Below, one piece after another: positions 8,101 through 17,516 of a stretch of DNA of 34,831 nucleotides; within the stretch, counting starts at the first letter, position 1; the number at the start of each line of letters is the position of its first letter. Position numbers and translations under genes: made by a program. This DNA comes from Bacteriovorax sp. (GTDB lineage: Bacteria; Bdellovibrionota; Bacteriovoracia; Bacteriovoracales; Bacteriovoracaceae). The notes below the pieces were generated by a model. The model did no database searches. It saw only the letters and a program-made list of their open reading frames with translations, and was not told the origin of the DNA. The stretch is taken from the NCBI GenBank assembly GCA_014376445.1, contig JACMRM010000096.1, positions 1 to 34,831 of the forward strand, in the 5' to 3' direction.

Positions 8101-10827
8101 GCTGTCTCTTGCATACGTTACTTTATTTAAAATGATCTGGAATGGGATCAGCTGATTATCGAAAGCATCAATACAATTATTGCTTACATGTTTTAAGTTC
8201 GCTTCAAAGGACTGGTTCAAGTGAATGTCAGACCGAAGTACGATTGTATTAACGAAATATCCGATCGTCTGCATGACCTCCGGCCTCGTGCGTCCTCTAA
8301 CCGGCAGACCGACGATAATATCATCAAGTCCCGAATATCTTGCGAGAGTGATTTTGAAGGCCGTTAAGAAAACATTAAATAATGATGCCCCCTGAGTTTT
8401 AGCATAATCGCGGAGAGCACTTGCTCTGTCTGCTGAAACTATAAAAGGAAAAGTTGATCCTTCATGAGAAATCATAAGCGGACGCTTATAATCCAGAGGA
8501 AGATCTAATATCGGCAGCGGACCTTTTAATTTATCTTCCCAGAAGATGATCTGTTTATTGAGAATTCTTTCAGTGATTAAATTATGCAGCCACGAACTGT
8601 AGTCAGCGTATGTGATATCCGGATTTTTAATAAAGCTTGGTGATTCATTTTTTATCAATGCCGTATAAACAGTATTCAGTTCTTCAAAGAATATATCGAA
8701 ACTCCACCCGTCCCAGATCGCATGATGAACCATAAAAAAGAAAACATAATCATTTTCACTGAGCTCATATAATTTTGCTTTAAATAAAGGGGGCTCTTTT
8801 TTATCGAATGAGAACTGCGCTTCATGATTAAGAAGATCAATAATATGCCCTTCACTAGCTTTAATAAGCTCCAGACGCGGCTTAAAACGTGCAAGATTTT
8901 TATCCATAACTTTTTGAACTGGAACACCTTCTTCAACAACAATGCACGTTCTCAGCGCCGGATGCCTTTCAATAATATAGTGCAGGGTTTTTTCCAGTGC
9001 TTCCCTGCTTACACTCGCTTTAATTCTGATTGAGGCCGGAAGATTATGCATTAAAGTATTCGGGTGCATTTCTTCAAGGTACCAGACCTGCATCTGATTA
9101 TGGCTGACATCAGTTGATGTCAGTGCACTTGCGATAAGTGCCGGAAGATTTTCTTTTGGTGGTTTTAATCCGCTGCCAATTTTATGAGAGAGAGTAATGA
9201 TCGTTGGATTTTCAAAAATATCTTTGATTGAAAAATCTGTTTTAAATTCTGCTTGAAGCAATGTGGCCACTTCAATGGCAAGAAGCGAATGCCCGCCGAT
9301 AGAAAAAAAATCATCTTCAACTGTTACAGAATTATTGAGCAAGACTTCTGACCAGATATTCTTAATTCTATCTTCGACCTGAGGATTTCTCGCATAAATA
9401 ATTTCTTCTTTTTTATCTTCAGCAATCAATCCTGAGCCTGTTGGAATTTTTAGGAATGGAAGAGAAAAACTTTTCACTCCTTTCTTCGGATCTTTTGCCA
9501 CTTCATTCATCAGCTCGATGAAAACAGACATCCAGTTTTCAATTGTCGATGCTGAAAATAAATTTGTATTGTACTGGCATTCTAGAGTCAACTTCTCGCC
9601 GCAGCTGACGGCATTGATAAAAATCTCAAAGTTTTCAAATTCTCGAGGTGTCGTATGATATGAGCCAAGAATATCATCAAAGCGCAGGCCTTGATCCGGA
9701 GTCTGTTGATCAATATTGAATACCACATTTAGAAGCGGCATTTGCCCAGGCTCTCTTTTTATATTTTTTAAATCTTTAACCAGTGACCCATAAGAATAAA
9801 ACTGGTGATCAAAAGCATCGAGCATTTTTGATCTCACCGACTTCATAAAAAGATTGAAAGGCACATCTTCTCTTATTGTTGTTCTAAGTGGAAGAAGATT
9901 GACCAGGTGACCGATAAGATCATTCTGTCCGAGACCAGACTGTGCAGCAGAGGCCATCCCTACAACAATGTCATGAGACTCAGTCAGGTTGTACAACAGT
10001 ACATTAAAAATCGACATTAAAGTGCTGTAGAAACTGCACCCTTGAGTAGCACCTAACTTTTTTACCAACTTTACTGTCTCGGGTGAAACTGTAATATCAT
10101 AGCGGGTACTATTGAAAGTTCTATAGGCAGGACGTTTAAAATCAATTGGAAATATTTTTGTATTTAGAGAAGTTTCAAATTCCTTGAGCCAGTAAGCTTT
10201 GTGCTCCTGATCCAGTCCATTTTTATATTCATTGACTGCGAAGTCAGCAAACTGTGAAGCCTCTTCAGCATTCGGTATCTGATTTTTTGATATAGAATTG
10301 TAAAAATCACTCAGCTCATTAAGTAAAATAGCGAATGACCATCCATCACAAATAATGTGATGAGCAGATAATAAAAATGTAAATGTATTGTAGCCTGTCC
10401 TCACCAGAATCGCGCGGTGGCATGGCCCCATCACAAGATCGTATTTAAAAAGCACTTCTGCTTTTTTTAATTCTTCGAGCTCACTCTGGCTTTTATTTGC
10501 ATGGTCTAAAACAGTGATTGGTTCGAGTGTGTATTCTTTTACGAAAAAAGTTTTTCCGTCAGCGCTAAAAGCAGCTCGTAGAGCATCATGTTTTTTCAGG
10601 AGTTCCTGAAAAGCAAAATTGAGAATTTCAGGATTGAGATTTCCCTGAAAATTAATGGCAAGAGATTCGTTATAACAAAGAGTCGCATCAGGGTCCATAA
10701 CGATCGAAGCCCAGATTTCAATCTGGGCTTCGGTTGATGGTACGGCTAGAGCAATCGGGCCTGCCTCAAACGGATTGTATGTGACCTTATCTTTTTTCAA
10801 GTCACCGTCTGCAGCTTTCAAAACCAT
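5182..10827 (-). CDS. Non-ribosomal peptide synthetase, C-T-C-A-T-TE
   Basis: An 1881-residue terminal NRPS. Domains: C1 (about 30-460, HHIICDG at 156-162), T1 (485-550, phosphopantetheine Ser514), C2 (572-1010, HHAIWDG at 701-707), A (1020-1515, TSGSTGNPKG core), T2 (1545-1610, Ser1573) and TE (1645-1881, GGSMG with Ser1720; Asp1747 and His1864 plausible triad partners). The A-domain pocket, read by alignment to GrsA, is D1222 I1223 L1226 Q1265 L1288 G1290 M1312 V1320 W1321 K1507, close to the published glycine code DILQLGLIWK. Both C domains keep the catalytic HHxxxDG. The first module has no A domain: C1 runs through a linker of about 25 residues directly into T1. There is no epimerase. 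It starts two bases after the upstream synthase stops, with AAGGGAT as ribosome-binding site, so the two are co-translated. The TE should release the finished chain by hydrolysis or cyclisation. Confidence 0.95.
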   Translation of the reverse strand: MVLKAADGDLKKDKVTYNPFEAGPIALAVPSTEAQIEIWASIVMDPDATLCYNESLAINFQGNLNPEILNFAFQELLKKHDALRAAFSADGKTFFVKEYTLEPITVLDHANKSQSELEELKKAEVLFKYDLVMGPCHRAILVRTGYNTFTFLLSAHHIICDGWSFAILLNELSDFYNSISKNQIPNAEEASQFADFAVNEYKNGLDQEHKAYWLKEFETSLNTKIFPIDFKRPAYRTFNSTRYDITVSPETVKLVKKLGATQGCSFYSTLMSIFNVLLYNLTESHDIVVGMASAAQSGLGQNDLIGHLVNLLPLRTTIREDVPFNLFMKSVRSKMLDAFDHQFYSYGSLVKDLKNIKREPGQMPLLNVVFNIDQQTPDQGLRFDDILGSYHTTPREFENFEIFINAVSCGEKLTLECQYNTNLFSASTIENWMSVFIELMNEVAKDPKKGVKSFSLPFLKIPTGSGLIAEDKKEEIIYARNPQVEDRIKNIWSEVLLNNSVTVEDDFFSIGGHSLLAIEVATLLQAEFKTDFSIKDIFENPTIITLSHKIGSGLKPPKENLPALIASALTSTDVSHNQMQVWYLEEMHPNTLMHNLPASIRIKASVSREALEKTLHYIIERHPALRTCIVVEEGVPVQKVMDKNLARFKPRLELIKASEGHIIDLLNHEAQFSFDKKEPPLFKAKLYELSENDYVFFFMVHHAIWDGWSFDIFFEELNTVYTALIKNESPSFIKNPDITYADYSSWLHNLITERILNKQIIFWEDKLKGPLPILDLPLDYKRPLMISHEGSTFPFIVSADRASALRDYAKTQGASLFNVFLTAFKITLARYSGLDDIIVGLPVRGRTRPEVMQTIGYFVNTIVLRSDIHLNQSFEANLKHVSNNCIDAFDNQLIPFQIILNKVTYARDSSRTPVFQTFFSYQDVSNRSAEINGTPYTQINIDKASTHTDLDLWIKASDRKIEGAFEFRNDLFKPETVGRFSECFFHILNGLLENFNKPLNLLSSIPETQETLIIREWNNSWTAKDKFTPFHKIVEKNAKLNPHAIAIETTNGRMSYGELDLLSRRVANALIAKGVGRGSLVGISLTRTSQLVATILGVLKTGAGYVPLDPGFPQERLDYMIESSTPKILLTEESLIGRFKHGGEKILISNIINEDLFDKDIPFVNHALTDTIYVIYTSGSTGNPKGVQLTHGSVTNFLLSMNETISFNENDKILAVTTLSFDISVLELYLPLISGGTIYLSSSAEAVDGASLKNILNNKNISIMQATPSTWRLLLASGWKGNKNIKVLCGGEAFPIDLAKTLIPMCGAVWNMYGPTETTVWSACKKLSLDDSFITVGKPIANTSLYILDDNRHMKPIGATGELFIGGYGLAKGYFGRDDLTAERFLPDPFFTGEKMYATGDLARFTVDGEIECLGRNDGQVKVRGYRIELGEIEAAIQKIHEVQEVAVITSEYRPGDVRIFAYLATTNNRALDERMLREVLSKKLPSYMIPSHFTYMSAIPKTLNGKMDKKSLPKVQASAILNNQSVSVTEQRPSTAAIIANNHETLRQIWKEVLGVTELKNSDNFFDIGGNSLLAVQMFSKIAGVFKINLPLSTLIESDNFDSFANNLESKLPVSNESVISLKREAVSVIPQIYKSLVAIKSTGYKNPLFCFHGVGGNILNYVTLVPATKNERPLLALQSIGLDGITSPLRSIEEMATNYIREIKLAQPEGPYLLAGGSMGGMIALEVAFQLKKRGDTIDKLIMFDTFGPNLDLKSYNKKRKRPLFNKYKDALTIRSKNWLNKIQSKIYRTLGLPVPLSVLLIEIERKNYQAIWKYYPKERYSGELYLIRSRLESTGWYSDPVMGWNGIISGEIKTFEINGTHENFIESPELVVVLKKII

Positions 10828-10829
10828 TT

Positions 10830-13800
10830 CTATCCCTTAAGTTTGTAATATTCTCCAGTTTTTTCTGGATCTTCAACGAACCAGGCCGGGTTTCCTTTTT
10901 CATCTCTTCCTAATTTTGCTCCGACCATCGGTGCGCCCTTCTGGTCAAAAATTTTCGGATCGAGAGAAATCTCACCACTTCCTGAAATATTCGCTGACGG
11001 AAACAATCCCATTTCCTGCATTGTCTTAACTGCACCTTTGAATGCATTTAAAACTTCAACTAATTCCTGCTCAGTGTGAGCAAGGTTAATGAACCACGGG
11101 AAGCCGTCATAAACATGAACTCCATTATATCTTAGAATAGCGAACAGCAAATCGCCACTAGCAATATCTGCATTCCACTTTGGTTTCATTAGTGGCCCGA
11201 AGTTATCCATATGAATCGGCGCGTTTTCTGTCAGTAAGAAAAGGTTAAGATCGTCCGCAAATTTTTGCGCTCTATTATTTAATTGAGTAAGACGCTCAAC
11301 ACCACCTTCTTTTAGAATTTCTAATGCACCTTTTGCTGCTGCAAGAGCTAATGGGTGACGAACAAATGTTCCAGCGAAATATGTGACTCCAACAGTCGGA
11401 GTTGACTCATCTCCGTATTGCCAGTGACCACCATCCAGCGCGTCCATGTATTCTGTTTTTCCAGAGACTACCCCGATTGGCATTCCACCACCTACGATTT
11501 TTCCATAAGTACAAAGGTCAGCACGGATTCCAAAATAACCCTGAGCTCCCGCTGGATGGACTCTGAAACCTGTGATAATTTCATCAAAGATTAAACATGT
11601 TTTTGATTCAAGTGTAATCTTTCTCACTTCTTTTAAAAATTCAACCGGATGAAAATTACAACGACGAGATTGAACCGGTTCAACAAGAACGGCCGCAACT
11701 TCCGACGCCATTTTTCTGATAATTTGCAGAGACTCTGCCGTTCCATAATCAAGAACGATCATGTTTGAAACTGATTCACCGTTGATTCCAGGAGCTGCAG
11801 GAAATGACTTACCTGACTTCGATCCTCTCAAAATTACCTCGTCATTGATCCCATGGTATGAACCTGTAAAACAAATAATTTTTTCTCTTCCGGTCACAGT
11901 TCTGGCAATTCTCATTGCTCCAAGAACTGCTTCAGATCCGGTGTTGCAGAAAGCTGTTCTATCATTTCCAGTCATTTCATTGATCATTTTTGAAACTTCA
12001 GACACCAGTGGATGCTGAGGCCCCAGCTCGATACCTTCTTCAATTTGTTTTAAAACATGTTGTTTAATTCTATCGTTTCCGTTACCAAAAAAATTTGAAC
12101 CAAAACCACATGTCATATCGATATATTTATTATCATCAATATCCCACAAAGTTTGCAGGCTAGATTTTCTAACAACAATCGGGTAAACCACTTCTTTGCT
12201 TTCCGGCTTGAAGCCGGTAACAGCACGAGGGTCAGCATGATTTTTACGGTTGTCTTGAGTAAACTTTTTTGAGCCTTTTGTTTTCTCTGTGTATTTTACA
12301 AAAAAATCTTTCAGCTTATTCTTTTGAGCTTCAGTTAATTGCGAATTTTTTTCAGTTGAAATTCTTGCGATCGCTCCGAAAGCTTCTTTAACATTTGTGA
12401 CTGCAAGTTTTCCTTTTTTCGCAGCAACTTCTGTCACTGCTGTCAATTGAGCTGCTGGAGTCGACGGCATTACCGGTGCACTAATCTGAGCCTGGACTTG
12501 AGAATGAGCATCGATCGTTACAGATTGAGTGAGTCCTGTTGAAATCTGATTTCCGCTTAAAAGCATAATCTGCTGAGACATAAGTTCTAGCTGACGATTA
12601 ATAATATTTTCTACTCCAGATCCGGAAGCCAGCGGTGCCATTGGTTGCATGTTGACTCTTGAAGCCTGAATCTGAACAGCTTGCTGGGTTTGAACTGGAA
12701 GAATATTTGCCGCAGATGCAGGTGCAGAAACAACCGGAGCTACTTCAGGAGCTTTTAATACCAGTGCGGCAACTTCTGCTTCTTTTACTTCAACAGTATT
12801 CACCAAATGGTTTGCCAGAAGATTGATTGATCCGAAATCTTCCATCAACTGTCTGAATGTCACAGTTGTTTTCAATTCTTTTTTCAAAAGAAGTGCCACT
12901 TGAGTTAAGAATAATGAATCCATTCCCATTTCAATGAATGTTGTATCATTGTCAAAACTTCCTACTTCAATTCCCGATGATCGCTCGAAAAGTTCGACCA
13001 GAGTGTTTTGCAATAATGTTAATTTTGCGCTCATTGTATTGTCCTCAGTACTTGTTTCATTTTTAAAAATATTTGTAGGCGTATTCGTTATTATTTTATT
13101 TTTTGGTTCCAGCCAGTGTCTGGTCTCTTCAAAAATATAAGTCTGTGCCGGCACTCGTCTGCGGTCAGCTTCATCAAATAGAATATTTGAGTCGCTGACT
13201 TTAAGCCCTGACAACCAAAGATCCCCAAGTGCTTTATTGAAACTGCTGTTTTCCAGTTCAGCTTTATTGCTTAAAAGACTAACTATTTTTGAGTCTGATC
13301 CTCGGACCAGAAGCTGCTCTTTTTTAGCTAAATTAGTAAGAATATTTCTTGTACCTACTTCTAGCAAAAGAACCCCTGGCAGTGCAAGTACCCTTGAAAT
13401 AGTTTTAGAGAATTGAACCGTTTCCTCAATATGATTGGCCCAGTAATCAATGGTGCCGATCAACTCTTTTTCAAGGGTTGTGGTTACAGTGGAATACATT
13501 GGTTCGCGTGGAGAAGAAATTTTTAAAGTCTTGAGGAATTCTTTATATTCAACAACTGCAGGCTTCATCATTCTAGAGTGAAAAGCATGCGATGTTTTAA
13601 GCTCGATTGAAGCGATATCCAAATCCGATAAAATTCTCTTGAAATCCAGAACCTCACTATGAGATCCGGCAACCACACACGAGAGTGATCCATTCACAAC
13701 AGCAATATCCAGTTCTCGGTTTTTTAGAAGTTCTCTCAATTTTTCCTCATGGAGGCTAACTGAAAGCATCATTCCCGTTGGAAGTTTTTGCATAATCTCT

Positions 13801-16800
13801 GCTCTTTTAGCAATGGCACGAAGACCGTCTTCCAATGAGAAAACACCATTTAAAGTAGCAGCAACAAATTCGCCAATGCTATGACCGATTGATGCTTTTG
13901 GATTGAATCCAAGAGATTGCAATGTCATTGCAAGCGAGTATTCAATAATAAAGATGGCCGGCTGAGAATAAAAAGTATTGTTTAAATTTTCTTCCGAGCT
14001 CTCGCTTAATATAATTTTCTTAATATCGTAAGTAAGAAACTTGCTGATCAATGAACAACATTGATCAAAAACTTCTCTAAAAATCCCACTCGTTTCATAA
14101 AGACCTAGCCCCATTTGCTTGTAATGGCTGCCCTGGCCAGGAAACATAAAATAAAGTTCAGGAGGTTTTGTGAACTGCCCTTTCCCGCTGTTAAAAACAT
14201 TCAGACGTGCGAGGTCTGCATGCTCTTTAGCGACCACGAAACTTCTGTACTTGTACTCTTTTCTTCCGATTTCTAGTGTGTAAGCGATTTTCTTCCACTC
14301 CAAAAGATCGGTTTCTTTTAATGTTGCAACCAGGCTATTCTGCATTAGCTCTAGCTGTTTTTCTGTTTTTGCAGAGAGCTTAAAGACTGATGTTGTTTTA
14401 TCAGTGGATGATAAATATTTTTTGTCTGATTTTTTATACTCTTCAATAATCACGTGCGCATTAGTCCCGCCTACTCCAAATGCAGAAATACCTGCACGTC
14501 TATGAGTATGATTTTCAGGAAATGGATGTGATTCATTAGTAATAATGAATGGTGATTCATCAAGTGATAAAAGTTTATTTGGAGAAGTATAATGAGCTGT
14601 CCCTGGAATTATTCCCGTGTTTACAGCTTTAACTGCTTTGATAAAGCTAGCAACCCCTGCCGCACCAGTTAAGTGGCCGACATTCGACTTCACAGAAGTC
14701 AGGTAACAGAATTTTTTATTATCTGTCGATTTTTTAAATGCCATTACCAGCGCTTCAACTTCAATCGGATCTCCAACCGGAGTGGCCGTACCGTGAGCTT
14801 CGATAAGACCTAATGTATCGGCGGTAATCCCTGCATCTCTTTGCGCGCGAAGAATTGCTTCTGCCTGACCTAAAACACTTGGAGCTGTGAAGCTCATTTT
14901 ATTTGCGCCGTCGTTGTTGATTCCAACACCTTTAATAACTGCAAGAATTGTATCACCGTCTTTTTCTGCATCAGCTAAACGTTTTAAAATAACAACGCCA
15001 CTGCCATCTGTGAATGCTGTTCCAGTGGCCTCACAGTCAAACGAGCGGCACTCGCCGTTCTGTGTAAGAATCCCACCTTCCTGAAATAAATGTCCGGTTG
15101 ATGGCGCTCCTGAAATTGAGATACCACCGGCAAGGGCCATATCGCAGTTATGGAGTCTAAGATTTTTTACTGCTTCAATTATCGCCACAAGTGAAGTTGA
15201 GCATGCTGTATGAATGCTGAGAGCTGGTCCTTTTAAGTTCAATTTAAAGGCCACGCGAGTTGCTATATAATCTTTTTCCAGACCAAGCATAACGTTGAAA
15301 TCGCCAAGCATTTTTACTTTTTCAGGATACTGGTCAACAAGACGGTTGTATTTTGAGTTGCCCATTCCGGCGAAGATACCAATTGTTCCATTATAATTTT
15401 CTGGATTGTAACCCGCGAGCTCAAGGCCTTCATAAGTGATCTCTAAAAATTTTCTTTGCTGAGGATCCATCAACTCTGCTTCACGTGGAGTCATGCCAAA
15501 AAATTTATTATCAAAATTTTCTTGTCCCGGATGATTTCCCTGAACAAAAACATAGTTGCTGTCTGCTGCCAGTTCCGGGTCAACTGCCGGATTTACCAAA
15601 TCAGGGCTAAATTTTTCCAGACTGTTTTTTACGTCCACTAAATTTTTCCAGAATTCATCAATATTGTTTGAACCTGGAAATCTTCCGGTCATCCCTATAA
15701 CGGCGATATCACCCGAGATAGATTCTACTGAATTACTTTGTCTTTCAATGAATATATCAAGTTCATCTCTTTCATTATCAATGAAAGATGAAATTTTTCT
15801 AATCGTAGAATATTGAAATAGATTAACGACAGTTAATTTTTTTTCAGAAACCTGGTTGATATCAATCAAAATCTTAATTGCCATGAGAGAAGTGCCTCCC
15901 ATGTCAAAGAAATTATCATCAATACCAATTTCAGAAATTTTTAAGTACTTTTTCCAGCATTTCTCAATTTTTTTCTGAGTTGCTGTTTCTGCTGAGATAA
16001 ATTCTTCAGCCAGATCAGGACGTGAATTATCCGGTCTAGGAAGATTTTTGTAATCAACTTTTCCGGAAGGTGTTAACGGGATTGATTCTATTTTTATAAA
16101 GTGCCCTGGAACCATGTACCCCGGAAGCTCTGCACGAAGAGCTTCACGAAGTTTTCCAATATTCACGTTACCCATAATATAAGCACAGATATAATTTTCT
16201 CTACCAGAGTCTATTTCAGTTTCTATAACTTTTACGACACCACGTTTGACATCATTTTGTTTCATGATCGCAAGTTCGATTTCACCAAGCTCAATTCTGT
16301 ACCCTCTGATTTTTACTTGTCCGTCTTTTCTTCCAAGAAAAACAATATTATCTTCAGAGTCGACATAACCGATATCACCAGTTTTATAAATACGGCCCAT
16401 TTCTTTTGTTTCAATAAATCTTTCATTCGTCAGCTCAGGTGAATGCAAATATCCATTTGCAAGACAAACTCCGCCAAGGTAGATGTCTCCTTCGCTTCCC
16501 ACTTTTACCGACCTTAAATTTTCATCGAGCAAGTATATGAAAGAGTTGCTGATGGCCTTGCCAATTGTAGGAAGCGAAGGCCACGAATCAGCATCGCCTG
16601 AAAGTGTTAAGCTCGTTACAACGTGAGACTCACTAGGCCCATAATGGTTGTAGAGTGTCGCCTGATCTAATTTTTTAAATAATGATCTTATATTCGCTGT
16701 AATTTTTAACTGCTCGCCTGCAGTTGTTACTTCTTTTAATGCTGACGGAAAAAGATTATGGTTCACAGCGATTTCTGAAAGATGGTTTAGGGCAACGTAT

Positions 16801-17516
16801 GGAAGAAAAATTCTGTTAATTTTTTTTTCTTCAAGCATTTTTAAAAGTGCATATGCATCGAGACGAAGCTCCTCTGAAATCATCACTAGATGTCCGCCCA
16901 GAGAAAGCGTAGAGAACATTTCCTGAAAGTGAACATCAAAGCTGAGCGGTGTGAACTGAAGTGTTGTGCTGTCTGCTTTAAATATGGTCTGCTCGTTTTG
17001 CCATTGGATTAAATTCACTAAAGCTTTATGTCCCATTGAGACACCTTTAGGATTTCCTGTCGAGCCGCTGGTGTAAATAACATAAGCAAGATCAATTTTC
17101 TTTTCATCAACAGCAGGTCTTGAATCAGAAACATTCAGATTTATTTTTTCGAAAATGACAACATCGGCTTTTGAGTCTTTAAAAATTCCGGCAAGAGCTT
17201 CGTGAGCAATAATTTTTTCTACACGAGAATGAGATACCATATATTTTAAGCGCTCAATTGGGTATTCAGGATCCAGAGGAAGATAAGCTGCTCCAGCTTT
17301 TAAAATACCAAGTACAGTGGCCACTAATTCCGGTGAGCGTTTCAAAGAAACACCTACAATATCTCCAGCGCGTATGCCGGAGTTTATTAGTGAATGTGAA
17401 ATTTTATTGGACAGGCCTTCGAGTTCTGCATAAGTTAATACAGAAGCACCCATCGATAATGCGATCGATTTTTTTTTGCGGTCAGAAGTATTTTCAAACA
17501 ATGAATGTATGAACAA
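10830..17516 (-). CDS. Hybrid NRPS/type I PKS with aminotransferase domain, A-T-KS-AT-T-AMT
   Basis: A 2228-residue starter synthase. Domains: A (1-505), T (510-580, Ser543), KS (602-1030; Cys772, His908, His948), AT (1121-1410; GHSIG Ser1213 and HAFH at 1310-1313, the malonyl-type signature), T (1497-1575, Ser1534), a linker rich in Ala, Pro, Val and Gln (1576-1715), and a class III PLP aminotransferase (1730-2170, catalytic Lys2006 in TYGKIVGGG). The A pocket reads D194 V195 Q198 F237 T264 A266 H291 V299 V300 K486, close to the proline code DVQLIAHVV. No KR, DH or ER is present, so the beta-keto group after one extension would be transaminated to a beta-amine, the logic known from mycosubtilin MycA and microcystin McyE. 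The only start after the preceding in-frame stop that keeps the whole A domain is TTG. The gene lies 213 bases behind the phosphopantetheinyl transferase that should activate its carrier domains. Confidence 0.95.
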   Translation of the reverse strand: MFIHSLFENTSDRKKKSIALSMGASVLTYAELEGLSNKISHSLINSGIRAGDIVGVSLKRSPELVATVLGILKAGAAYLPLDPEYPIERLKYMVSHSRVEKIIAHEALAGIFKDSKADVVIFEKINLNVSDSRPAVDEKKIDLAYVIYTSGSTGNPKGVSMGHKALVNLIQWQNEQTIFKADSTTLQFTPLSFDVHFQEMFSTLSLGGHLVMISEELRLDAYALLKMLEEKKINRIFLPYVALNHLSEIAVNHNLFPSALKEVTTAGEQLKITANIRSLFKKLDQATLYNHYGPSESHVVTSLTLSGDADSWPSLPTIGKAISNSFIYLLDENLRSVKVGSEGDIYLGGVCLANGYLHSPELTNERFIETKEMGRIYKTGDIGYVDSEDNIVFLGRKDGQVKIRGYRIELGEIELAIMKQNDVKRGVVKVIETEIDSGRENYICAYIMGNVNIGKLREALRAELPGYMVPGHFIKIESIPLTPSGKVDYKNLPRPDNSRPDLAEEFISAETATQKKIEKCWKKYLKISEIGIDDNFFDMGGTSLMAIKILIDINQVSEKKLTVVNLFQYSTIRKISSFIDNERDELDIFIERQSNSVESISGDIAVIGMTGRFPGSNNIDEFWKNLVDVKNSLEKFSPDLVNPAVDPELAADSNYVFVQGNHPGQENFDNKFFGMTPREAELMDPQQRKFLEITYEGLELAGYNPENYNGTIGIFAGMGNSKYNRLVDQYPEKVKMLGDFNVMLGLEKDYIATRVAFKLNLKGPALSIHTACSTSLVAIIEAVKNLRLHNCDMALAGGISISGAPSTGHLFQEGGILTQNGECRSFDCEATGTAFTDGSGVVILKRLADAEKDGDTILAVIKGVGINNDGANKMSFTAPSVLGQAEAILRAQRDAGITADTLGLIEAHGTATPVGDPIEVEALVMAFKKSTDNKKFCYLTSVKSNVGHLTGAAGVASFIKAVKAVNTGIIPGTAHYTSPNKLLSLDESPFIITNESHPFPENHTHRRAGISAFGVGGTNAHVIIEEYKKSDKKYLSSTDKTTSVFKLSAKTEKQLELMQNSLVATLKETDLLEWKKIAYTLEIGRKEYKYRSFVVAKEHADLARLNVFNSGKGQFTKPPELYFMFPGQGSHYKQMGLGLYETSGIFREVFDQCCSLISKFLTYDIKKIILSESSEENLNNTFYSQPAIFIIEYSLAMTLQSLGFNPKASIGHSIGEFVAATLNGVFSLEDGLRAIAKRAEIMQKLPTGMMLSVSLHEEKLRELLKNRELDIAVVNGSLSCVVAGSHSEVLDFKRILSDLDIASIELKTSHAFHSRMMKPAVVEYKEFLKTLKISSPREPMYSTVTTTLEKELIGTIDYWANHIEETVQFSKTISRVLALPGVLLLEVGTRNILTNLAKKEQLLVRGSDSKIVSLLSNKAELENSSFNKALGDLWLSGLKVSDSNILFDEADRRRVPAQTYIFEETRHWLEPKNKIITNTPTNIFKNETSTEDNTMSAKLTLLQNTLVELFERSSGIEVGSFDNDTTFIEMGMDSLFLTQVALLLKKELKTTVTFRQLMEDFGSINLLANHLVNTVEVKEAEVAALVLKAPEVAPVVSAPASAANILPVQTQQAVQIQASRVNMQPMAPLASGSGVENIINRQLELMSQQIMLLSGNQISTGLTQSVTIDAHSQVQAQISAPVMPSTPAAQLTAVTEVAAKKGKLAVTNVKEAFGAIARISTEKNSQLTEAQKNKLKDFFVKYTEKTKGSKKFTQDNRKNHADPRAVTGFKPESKEVVYPIVVRKSSLQTLWDIDDNKYIDMTCGFGSNFFGNGNDRIKQHVLKQIEEGIELGPQHPLVSEVSKMINEMTGNDRTAFCNTGSEAVLGAMRIARTVTGREKIICFTGSYHGINDEVILRGSKSGKSFPAAPGINGESVSNMIVLDYGTAESLQIIRKMASEVAAVLVEPVQSRRCNFHPVEFLKEVRKITLESKTCLIFDEIITGFRVHPAGAQGYFGIRADLCTYGKIVGGGMPIGVVSGKTEYMDALDGGHWQYGDESTPTVGVTYFAGTFVRHPLALAAAKGALEILKEGGVERLTQLNNRAQKFADDLNLFLLTENAPIHMDNFGPLMKPKWNADIASGDLLFAILRYNGVHVYDGFPWFINLAHTEQELVEVLNAFKGAVKTMQEMGLFPSANISGSGEISLDPKIFDQKGAPMVGAKLGRDEKGNPAWFVEDPEKTGEYYKLKG

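Noticed and set aside
10830-17516. First A domain as a fatty acyl-AMP ligase, as in mycosubtilin-type starters
   Set aside because: It retains the amino-group-binding Asp (D194) and a full amino-acid pocket resembling the proline code, so amino-acid activation is more likely.
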